Positions 34,652 to 41,689 of a stretch of 64,000 bases of DNA are shown piece after piece. The notes under the pieces are model-generated. The model did not search any database and had not been told where the DNA came from. It was given only the letters and a program-made list of their open reading frames with translations. The first letter of the stretch is position 1; every line of letters begins with the position of its first letter. The translations under genes were made by a program, and so were the position numbers. The stretch is taken from assembly GCF_009910325.1 (NCBI RefSeq), contig NZ_SUMG01000006.1, positions 121,960 to 185,959 of the forward strand, in the 5' to 3' direction. The DNA comes from Isachenkonia alkalipeptolytica. Lineage in GTDB: Bacteria > Bacillota > Clostridia > Peptostreptococcales > T1SED10-28.

Positions 34652-34951
34652 CTAAATAATGCCGCCCTCTACCATACCTTTACCAAAAGTAATATCCGTT
34701 AGTCCCATTAACACACCGAATATTGCCCCGGATAGTACAGCCCCTAAGGTAAACACCTCATTCAGAAATACAAGTACAAAAATCATTCCTATTTTAACTC
34801 CAATGTAATAGTACCTCTTTCTCTTAAGAAGGGAAATTCGCTTTTGCAAAGAACTAAACAGTAGTAAGGTACTCTTATTTAATGCTCCGAAAACAATGGA
34901 AGATAAAACGTACATCATTATGGTGGCCAATAAAAAGTAAACAAGTTCCAT
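34652..34951 (-). CDS. Small membrane protein, unknown
   Basis: 99 residues with three hydrophobic segments and a basic loop LQKRISLLKRKRYYY between the first and second. ATG at 34951 is chosen (AAAGG 9 bases upstream) over TTG one codon earlier. It sits downstream of the ABC permease on the same strand. Confidence 0.62.
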   Translation of the reverse strand: MELVYFLLATIMMYVLSSIVFGALNKSTLLLFSSLQKRISLLKRKRYYYIGVKIGMIFVLVFLNEVFTLGAVLSGAIFGVLMGLTDITFGKGMVEGGII

Positions 34952-35022
34952 CAATTCACAACCTTTCTAGTTAAGGGCTAAGAAAACATCATTAATCCTT
35001 CCATGAGTTCTCTTATGACCCC

Positions 35023-35751
35023 TTAAGTATTATAAAGCTTTCGGCCAACCTTAATGGATATGGGAATGACTAGCAAGGTCAGTAATCCCAGGCCTATCAG
35101 AATTTCCGGTGCATGGGATGCCTCGCTGAAGCGGTGTAGAAAACTCGTAGTGTCAAATTCCACTCCCCTTGGTAGCCTTGGCAGTGTTCTATCCAGCACT
35201 TCAATACCGGCTCCAAATACAGCAATGGAACTGAGAAGGACTGCCCTTCGGATACGATTTTCTTTAATCAGTGCAATGGTCGTTCCTGCAAACCATATTA
35301 AGAGATACAGCAGGGCTACGAAGACTATGCCCTCAAAGGACGTGGCTGTTTCTGTTATCGCTGTGCCCTCCGGGGCTTCCTGTCCAAGGTTCCCTCTTAT
35401 AATCCTCAGGACTAAAACGAAATGTCCTACAATAATCATGGTCCCCAAAGTAAATACCAAGTAAGTAGCTACCATGGCAATGGGTTGGAACAAATAGATG
35501 TTTATCAGAGCAAATTTTGAGCTGACCGGTGGCAACTGGTATATTTTTTTATCACTGTTCAGTGCGTTGTAAAGTAAAACGAAACTTACCGCGGGGATTA
35601 CAATTAGGGTAATACCAAAGCCTTTACTGACCAGAAAAAAAGAACTAACGGCCAGAAGTAAATATGTTGCAACGGTTAATTTAGCATTCTCCACGGGAGT
35701 ACTTACGGAGTTGAAAAGCATTCGCTGAAAAGATAGGAATTGTTTAAACAT
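35023..35751 (-). CDS. ABC-2-type permease of the second GntR unit
   Basis: 242 residues, about six helices with long hydrophobic stretches (FFLVSKGFGITLIVIPAVSF, VFVALLYLLIWFAGTTIALI). The start codon overlaps the ATPase stop, with GGAGGGGAAAGTG upstream of ATG at 35751. It completes a GntR-ATPase-permease triplet like YtrABC. Substrate unknown. Confidence 0.82.
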   Translation of the reverse strand: MFKQFLSFQRMLFNSVSTPVENAKLTVATYLLLAVSSFFLVSKGFGITLIVIPAVSFVLLYNALNSDKKIYQLPPVSSKFALINIYLFQPIAMVATYLVFTLGTMIIVGHFVLVLRIIRGNLGQEAPEGTAITETATSFEGIVFVALLYLLIWFAGTTIALIKENRIRRAVLLSSIAVFGAGIEVLDRTLPRLPRGVEFDTTSFLHRFSEASHAPEILIGLGLLTLLVIPISIKVGRKLYNT

Positions 35752-36616
35752 CACTTTCCCCTCCCTTCCTGCCGGAGTAAATCATTACATCCTCTATGGT
35801 GGGTCTTTTGCTCTTAACGCCGTTGATGCCCTGAAGGATCTTTTTGTTTTCCAATAGTCCCGTAAAAGTAAAACTTGATTCTTTAACTCCCCTAAGGGCT
35901 TTTTTTATATCATCGGTCATCTCCGCTTTATCGATACTTACAACGGCGAACCGGTCCAGTAGAGCATCTTTTTCTTCACTGAAGATAATCCTTCCCTCAT
36001 CAATGTAGGTAAGATCGTCGGCAACCTTCTCCAAATCACTGGTAATATGAGTGGAAAAGATCAAGGATTTTTCCTCATCCTGCATGTGTTCCATCAGACA
36101 GTCCAAGAGCTCCACCCTGGCTACGGGATCGAGGCCTGCGGTGGGTTCGTCCATAATGACCAGGTCCGGATTATGGGCAAGAGCCATTACCACAGAAAAC
36201 TTCATTTGCATTCCCTTGGAATAATGCACAAGCTTTTTATTCGGATCCAGCTGAAATCGCTCCATCAAAGCATTGAATCGTTCTATGTAGACCTGCCGAT
36301 CATAAAAAGGTGCAAAAATCTTCACTACTTTCTTCGGCTTCATTCCCGGCGGATAGATTAACTGATCATACACAATCCCCAACTTTCTTTTAACCGGCTC
36401 TTCATTTCCAAGCAAGGGCCGTCCGTTAAACAGCACTTCTCCCTTAGTAGTTGGATTTTGAAGCAATAGGCTTTTGATCATCGTGGTTTTTCCGGCGCCG
36501 TTTTTACCGATCAGTCCCATAATTCTTCCCTTTTCTAAGGAAAAATTGATATCTTTCAGTTGAAAATTCCCTGCTTTTGCTGATAAATCCTTGACTTGCA
36601 ATGCGTATGGATTCAT
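35744..36616 (-). CDS. ABC transporter ATPase of the second GntR unit
   Basis: 290 residues. Walker A GKNGAGKTT near 40, signature YSKGMQMKFSV (a Gln-poor YtrB-like form), Walker B LVIMDEPTAGLDP and H-loop FSTHITSDLEK. After the ATPase a C-terminal domain of about 75 residues may contact the permease. It overlaps the regulator stop by 4 bases. The export role is inferred from the family and from the ABC-2 partner. Confidence 0.92.
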   Translation of the reverse strand: MNPYALQVKDLSAKAGNFQLKDINFSLEKGRIMGLIGKNGAGKTTMIKSLLLQNPTTKGEVLFNGRPLLGNEEPVKRKLGIVYDQLIYPPGMKPKKVVKIFAPFYDRQVYIERFNALMERFQLDPNKKLVHYSKGMQMKFSVVMALAHNPDLVIMDEPTAGLDPVARVELLDCLMEHMQDEEKSLIFSTHITSDLEKVADDLTYIDEGRIIFSEEKDALLDRFAVVSIDKAEMTDDIKKALRGVKESSFTFTGLLENKKILQGINGVKSKRPTIEDVMIYSGRKGGESDV

Positions 36617-36990
36617 TTTTCTCCCGCCAATATCCTGTCCAGTTGATTTTTAAGCTCTTCTTCGGAGATTCCTGTTTTTTTACAATACGCTAAGGTCTCC
36701 TTCAGTTGGTTTCTTACGACTTTAAGGTGTTGCCTTTTCATTACTTTCAGGTCAATTTCCCGTACAAAACAGCCCCTGCCTTGAAGATTTACCACCAGTT
36801 TTTCCTTCTCCAACTCTTCGTAGGCCCTTTTTACTGTAATAATCCCGACTTTCAGTTCCTTCGCCATCAGTCGGATGGAAGGCAGCTGTTCTCCCGAGGT
36901 GATTTTGCCTGAGAGTATCATTTCCGTGATCTGGTTCTGTATTTGTTCATAAATAGGGGTTTGGGATAAATTTGAGATTAATAGGTTCAA
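36613..36990 (-). CDS. GntR-family regulator, YtrA subfamily
   Basis: 125 residues. Winged helix with TPIYEQIQNQITEMIL, QLPSIRLMAKELKVGIITVKRAYEEL (in parts) and LQGRGCFV, plus a short helical tail. I choose the TTG start at 36990 because GGAGGTG lies 6 bases upstream; a longer reading from GTG 37023 runs through the operator. It probably represses its own ABC operon. Confidence 0.9.
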   Translation of the reverse strand: MNLLISNLSQTPIYEQIQNQITEMILSGKITSGEQLPSIRLMAKELKVGIITVKRAYEELEKEKLVVNLQGRGCFVREIDLKVMKRQHLKVVRNQLKETLAYCKKTGISEEELKNQLDRILAGEK

Positions 36991-37009
36991 GGCTTCCACC
37001 TCCGATCTA

Positions 37010-37032
37010 CTGTAACTATACACTAGATACAG
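37010..37032. promoter_or_regulatory. Operator of the second GntR unit
   Basis: Inverted repeat CTGTA, 13-base spacer, TACAG, 20 bases upstream of the regulator start. It has the spacing of published YtrA-type sites (a TGTA-N13-TACA pattern). Confidence 0.5.
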
Positions 37033-37110
37033 CTGGACGTCAATAAAAAAACGCCTGACAAAAACGATGATTAAGATATCATTGATAAAAGCGTTCGGGG
37101 TTATGATTTT

Positions 37111-37302
37111 CTAATCTATCCGATATTTTTTCTTCTCATTTCGAACAAAAATAGAGGAAAGAATAGATAAAAACATGGAAACACCAAAAGCTCCGGCTAA
37201 TAGATTTGATACAGGTCTACCTGTAAGGACTGAAATGAGGATCAAGACTAAAATGCTCATTTGAACGGTCAAACTTCCCCACATTATTTTTTCGGCTTTC
37301 AT
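37111..37302 (-). CDS. Small two-helix membrane protein, unknown
   Basis: 63 residues: two helices (about 8-26 and 31-50) and a Lys/Arg end (NEKKKYRID). ATG at 37302 has GGAGAGGGAGACA upstream and is preferred to a longer reading in a weak context. Together with the next three genes it forms a row of small membrane proteins upstream of the GntR operon. Confidence 0.58.
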   Translation of the reverse strand: MKAEKIMWGSLTVQMSILVLILISVLTGRPVSNLLAGAFGVSMFLSILSSIFVRNEKKKYRID

Positions 37303-37340
37303 TGTCTCCCTCTCCTTTGAGTTCGTTTTTTGTTGTTCAG

Positions 37341-37688
37341 CTAACTTCCGGCGATTTTCTTGCTCATACCAAGCCGAGTGATCAAATGAAAAGCGATACA
37401 CACCACAAACCAAAGAAAGAACCCTCCCATGATCACCTCATGATAAATCTCTCTTGGAAAAAGGGCTGTGGATAGGGACATCACCAGTAAAATAGCGAAC
37501 AAAATCCCTAAGAAAGGAATCATATAACGTTTATTATATTTCCTTATGTACTTTTCATCAAAAAGGCCTTCCGTGGACTCATGGATTTTTTTAATCTCAA
37601 AATGAAATCTCTGAGGCTCCCGGAAGATTTTCAACCCCATATAGATGACAATCAACTGCATCGGTATTAGAACAACGTTGAAAAACAT
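37341..37688 (-). CDS. Small membrane protein, unknown
   Basis: 115 residues with three helices (about 3-20, 56-75, 84-103) and a charged loop (FREPQRFHFEIKKIHEST). ATG at 37688 follows ACGGAGGAAGATCC. No family recognised. Confidence 0.66.
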   Translation of the reverse strand: MFFNVVLIPMQLIVIYMGLKIFREPQRFHFEIKKIHESTEGLFDEKYIRKYNKRYMIPFLGILFAILLVMSLSTALFPREIYHEVIMGGFFLWFVVCIAFHLITRLGMSKKIAGS

Positions 37689-37750
37689 GGATCTTCCTCC
37701 GTTCTGTTCATCTTTTTTTAGTGGTCCTTATCGTATTACTTCCGGATTAT

Positions 37751-38065
37751 TTACGGTTGATATTTCTTTTTGATTTTAAAGCCAAGGGTTTTTTCCAGTA
37801 ATACTATAGGAGCTAAGTAGATCAACGCATATTCCCGAGGGATTACATTTAAGGCTAAAAGAACACCTATGGTAAAGTAGCCGAAAGCCTCGGTAATATC
37901 CAATGCCCTTTGAGCTTTAATATACTTCGATAAATAAGGGTTGTTATCGATTTTCATTTGAATTGCTAATTTCTTCGGATTTTCAAAAATCGCTATATAA
38001 ACCAATGCGATAATCAAAAACACTAATATAACACTCAGTATGAAACTTAGTACTTCTACATTCAT
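37751..38065 (-). CDS. Small membrane protein, unknown
   Basis: 104 residues with an N-terminal helix (5-27), a loop (NPKKLAIQMKIDNNPYLSKY) and two further helices (56-75, 80-92). GAGGAGGAAAGAC precedes ATG. The sequence around EAFGYFTIGVLLAL looks conserved in type but I know no family. Confidence 0.66.
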   Translation of the reverse strand: MNVEVLSFILSVILVFLIIALVYIAIFENPKKLAIQMKIDNNPYLSKYIKAQRALDITEAFGYFTIGVLLALNVIPREYALIYLAPIVLLEKTLGFKIKKKYQP

Positions 38066-38102
38066 GTCTTTCCTCCTCTAGACTTCCCGCTTTTCCTCAC
38101 CA

Positions 38103-38567
38103 CTATTTCTCTTTTTCCGTATCCAGGTTATGCTCCTCTAAAATACCCAGGATCTTCTCCGTATCTTTTCCTCGGTAGGCCTGATTAAACCGAGCCGTTT
38201 TGCCGGAGAATTCGATCCCTAGGATTTCACCTTCACTGAGGGTTGCCTTTTTAATGCTATTCCAAGGAGCCGTAGACAGGATAAAGGTTTTCCCCGTAAA
38301 ATAGCAAACCCCTTCTTCACTGATTCCCTGGGAATAGATGGAGGAAATCATAAAACCTATAGCGGACAGGGCTATCAGGTAATCCACCGTCTCTCCCCGA
38401 ATAAGGTGTGCCATCGAAATGAATATCACGGCGATAATAAGTAAGCTGATTTTCAACATCGGCTTGACATAGCTTGTTATTATTAGGGTTTTTCGCTTTC
38501 TTAAATGAAACGCAGTTCCTAGAAGAAACAATGCTACAATAATGATTCCCACTATATTGATATCCAT
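38103..38567 (-). CDS. Membrane protein with cytoplasmic PH-like tail, unknown
   Basis: 154 residues. Three helices in the first 95 residues, then a soluble beta domain: ISEEGVCYFTGKTFILSTAP, WNSIKKATLSEGEILGIEF, with the Trp-Asn-Ser-Ile start common in bacterial PH-like (DUF5673) domains. AGAGGAGAGAAGAT precedes ATG at 38567. Confidence 0.65.
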   Translation of the reverse strand: MDINIVGIIIVALFLLGTAFHLRKRKTLIITSYVKPMLKISLLIIAVIFISMAHLIRGETVDYLIALSAIGFMISSIYSQGISEEGVCYFTGKTFILSTAPWNSIKKATLSEGEILGIEFSGKTARFNQAYRGKDTEKILGILEEHNLDTEKEK

Positions 38568-38620
38568 ATCTTCTCTCCTCTTATAGTGTGTTTTGGCTTG
38601 TGTTACTTTAGGAGTTTAAA

Positions 38621-38670
38621 AAAGATGACAAAAACTCCGTCCCGCTGTCATCTTTCTGTCCCGCTGTCAT
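38621..38670. repeat. Palindromic repeat R2, copy d
   Basis: AAAGATGACAAAAACTCCGT, then CCCGCTGTCATCTTT and a further CTGTCCCGCTGTCAT. It encodes the last residues (NDSGTER) and stop of the 896-residue protein. Confidence 0.88.
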
Positions 38671-41338
38671 TTAGGGCGTCGAGAAAGGAGGGGAGTTTAT
38701 AGATTCTTGACCCTTGGTGGTCCCGGTAATACAGGGTGGTAAAGGCCTCATCCAGCTTCAGCTCCTGATAATCCCAGAGGGGGAGCAGAGGCGGATGGTC
38801 GCTGTCCCGCTTTAGGACACGAATATAAGGATCGCCGCCCCGGGTGATATAAAAAAGGTTTCCGGTGGACCGGTCATAGCGGAAGGGATTATACCGTTGA
38901 TGGCTGTCAGGAGAATAAAACCTTTCATAGGGGCTGAAAAAATAATGTTGCCCGTAAATCATCAAGGCTCCCGGTTCCCGCTCCCCGTTGATTTCGGAGT
39001 AACGCTCCAGCAGGGTAAAGGCTTCATGGTCTAAAAGATCTTCCATTTTCAGCTCCGTAGTTTCCCCGGGAAGGTTGCCCAGGACTTTAGGGTCTCCTTC
39101 CAAGACCAGTAGCTCATGGAAATCCTTCATCAGGATAAACACCTGATCCTCTAGGGAGTAACTCAGGGTATAGCCCTGGTCTTCCTGGTGAAAAACCATA
39201 TTTCTTGTGACCTCATCCTTTACGGTCCATATCTCCCGGCGAAACTCCTCCCCGCCGCCGCTGGAATGGATGAAAAGTTCTACGTAGAATAGATCCTCCG
39301 ACAGAGGGGTAAAGCGGTAGTGGTGATCCTCAAACTCATCAAAGGCCGTGGGGCTTGGGGCCTCTTCCCGTTCATCCCCGCCTTCCATAGCTTCCTCTTC
39401 CAAAGCCTTGGCCGTTTCCTCTTCCAGGGCCTTTTTTTCAAAGGGGCCCGGGGCCACGGAAATTATGGTGTTTTTCTGAAGATCCAGCACCCACTGTTCC
39501 TGTTGATGGTTTACTAGAAAAATCCGCTCCCGGTCCATCACCACAAAATTTTGAATCCCTCCGACCTCCCGGGAAGCCTCGGCTAGGCTGTGATTGACTT
39601 CCAGGCCGTTTTCGGTGCCCCGGTAAATCTGAAGACTGCCCTCGGGGAAGATTTCTTCCGACAGCTCCTTCAGTCCCCGATAATAAACCAGCAACATATC
39701 ATAGGTTTCGCTGACAAAGTAATTACTATGAAGCATGGAATTTTCATCGCTTAACTGCTCATAGCTTTTTTCGATCAGCACCTCTTCGGTTTCCATATCC
39801 ATCAGCTGGATCTCTTTTCGTTGCCGGTCTTTTCCCTGTCCCCGCTCCCCCATATGGTAGGGCCGATCGGCAAGATAAAAGATCTCCTCTTGGTGAAAGT
39901 CCCCGGCGTTGTGGATGAGTTTGGTTGCAGTCCGGTCCGGTTCCCAATCCACCTGGTAAATATGCTCTCCATTTTCCCCGTAGACCACCAAATCGTAGCC
40001 TTCCCGTCTTTTAATGTCGTTTCTGGAGTAGGGATTTCCCTCTTCGTCAAGGACCGTTTCCTGTTGAATTTCCTCCGTGATAAGGAGTTCTTCCACCACT
40101 TCCCCCTTTACGGGATCATAAATCCGGTACCAAAGTCCTCCGTCCTCTAAGATCAGTTTTCGTCGATCCGGCCCCGCATGATCCCTTGCCAACACTTGCT
40201 GTTTTCCATGGTCAAAGGTTTGTAATGCCTCGGGCCAGGGATCTCCGTCGGTTACTTGGACGCTTTTATAGTAATTCTGTAAGTGGGAAAAGTTCATTCG
40301 GGCCATATGGGGGAAGGTTTCAATGTTTTCCATCAGCTGTCGATAGTATTGGCCGACTCCTCCCCGTGAAATTAAACGATAGCCCCAATCATCCTTATTC
40401 GGTTGATCCACCTCCCGTATCTCAAAGACCCTAAGATCCCGTTCAATTTCAGTTTTCTCCCGAACCTCATCCATAACCACATCCACTAAGGAGGGATGAT
40501 CTACAATCTCTTCCCTACGATGGCGAAAATCATCTAAACCGGCGACTTCCTGCATCTTCATAATCTCATTGACCTTCGATGTGATTCGGTAGTTTTCTCC
40601 CTCCGGATCCCGGTGCCAGTCAAAAGAAACTTCATTGAAAAAACCCTCTTCCAGCAAGGTGGTCATCACATCCTTTAAAACCGGATCAATATCACTTACC
40701 CCAAAATCCAAAGAAGTTCCCATCACCTCTAAGACCTGATCAAAGCCTTCTGCAATTTCCTCCGTGGGATTATGGGGCAGCACCGGCTCTAACACCTCGG
40801 GGTTTCGAACCTGCCACTGGTCATTCTCCTCTTTTAGTAACACTTCCTTTTTCAAGGGATACACCGACCATTCCCCCTGCTCCACGGAGCGGCGGTAAAT
40901 CTCCTGAAGACTCTGTCTGGGTTCCTCTTCCAGCCAGACCTGCTGCTGGATCATCTCCTCAAAGTAAGCATCGTACACCGTTACCAGATCGGGCATCAGG
41001 ATTTCAACAGCCACATGATCATACTCCCGGCTTTGGTGGGTTACTTCATAGTCATGGATTTCCACAGCGTTTACCAATAACGGATCGTACTCCCGAAGCA
41101 TTCGGCTTTTGTTGTTTAACAGGGCTTCTTCCAAAGCCTCTAACCGGGCATCCCCGCTGTTTTGGAAATTTGCAAAAACACTGCCTCCGATTAACAAAAT
41201 CAGTATACCGGCAACCACCCCCAGCAGGATTTTAATTTCTTTATGGGAAGCACTTTCCTCGATTGTGCTCCGGTTGTCCCCGGAACTTTGATTGGTTTTA
41301 AGATTCTTAGTATCTGAGTTTTTATTATAATTTTTCAT
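38648..41338 (-). CDS. Large single-pass membrane protein, unknown
   Basis: 896 residues. A polar N-terminus of about 30 residues, one helix (about 32-53, LLGVVAGILILLIGGSVF), then some 840 residues predicted outside. The outer part is rich in Glu, Asp, Tyr and Arg, with repeated short strands ending in turns (YRIYDPVKGEV, FYLADRPYH, YILMKD-like), suggesting a beta-propeller or WD-like fold, but I see no diagnostic motif. The C-terminal NDSGTER derives from repeat R2d. It is transcribed with or just upstream of the small membrane genes. Confidence 0.78.
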   Translation of the reverse strand: MKNYNKNSDTKNLKTNQSSGDNRSTIEESASHKEIKILLGVVAGILILLIGGSVFANFQNSGDARLEALEEALLNNKSRMLREYDPLLVNAVEIHDYEVTHQSREYDHVAVEILMPDLVTVYDAYFEEMIQQQVWLEEEPRQSLQEIYRRSVEQGEWSVYPLKKEVLLKEENDQWQVRNPEVLEPVLPHNPTEEIAEGFDQVLEVMGTSLDFGVSDIDPVLKDVMTTLLEEGFFNEVSFDWHRDPEGENYRITSKVNEIMKMQEVAGLDDFRHRREEIVDHPSLVDVVMDEVREKTEIERDLRVFEIREVDQPNKDDWGYRLISRGGVGQYYRQLMENIETFPHMARMNFSHLQNYYKSVQVTDGDPWPEALQTFDHGKQQVLARDHAGPDRRKLILEDGGLWYRIYDPVKGEVVEELLITEEIQQETVLDEEGNPYSRNDIKRREGYDLVVYGENGEHIYQVDWEPDRTATKLIHNAGDFHQEEIFYLADRPYHMGERGQGKDRQRKEIQLMDMETEEVLIEKSYEQLSDENSMLHSNYFVSETYDMLLVYYRGLKELSEEIFPEGSLQIYRGTENGLEVNHSLAEASREVGGIQNFVVMDRERIFLVNHQQEQWVLDLQKNTIISVAPGPFEKKALEEETAKALEEEAMEGGDEREEAPSPTAFDEFEDHHYRFTPLSEDLFYVELFIHSSGGGEEFRREIWTVKDEVTRNMVFHQEDQGYTLSYSLEDQVFILMKDFHELLVLEGDPKVLGNLPGETTELKMEDLLDHEAFTLLERYSEINGEREPGALMIYGQHYFFSPYERFYSPDSHQRYNPFRYDRSTGNLFYITRGGDPYIRVLKRDSDHPPLLPLWDYQELKLDEAFTTLYYRDHQGSRIYKLPSFLDALNDSGTER

Positions 41339-41689
41339 CGTATCCCCCTAGCGCCATCCAAGAAACATCTGGCTGTATTTGTTGTATTTAGATGTTTATT
41401 TACAGTTCTTTCCTCCTATTATATATTCGCTATCCATCCCCGGATTCCTCTAAAATTTATAAATATCTTTACGTATTATGATCTTTTTTTAACCGTTCCC
41501 TTCCTTTGTGGTAATCCAGGGGCTATCCCGTCGCTTTGAAGGATTCCATCCTTCCTTTGATTGATTAATGCATAAAAAAACGACAGAGAAGTTTTAAATA
41601 AACTTACCTATCGTTTCTTACGATTCATCCTTTAGGTTGCTTGTCGCCCTTATAGTCCTTTTTAGTCCTTTATAGTCCTTTATAGTCCC
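41339..41689. other. Intergenic region with terminator and short tandem repeats
   Basis: It holds the HelD terminator (41574-41616) and, at 41650-41690, four approximate copies of a 10-base unit (TTTATAGTCC). The remainder upstream of the 896-residue gene shows no gene. Confidence 0.55.
41574..41616 (-). terminator. Terminator of helD
   Basis: AAACGA/TCGTTT outer stem (41578-41583 with 41611-41616) with further pairing inside. On the minus strand it is followed by TCGTTTTTTT. Confidence 0.65.
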
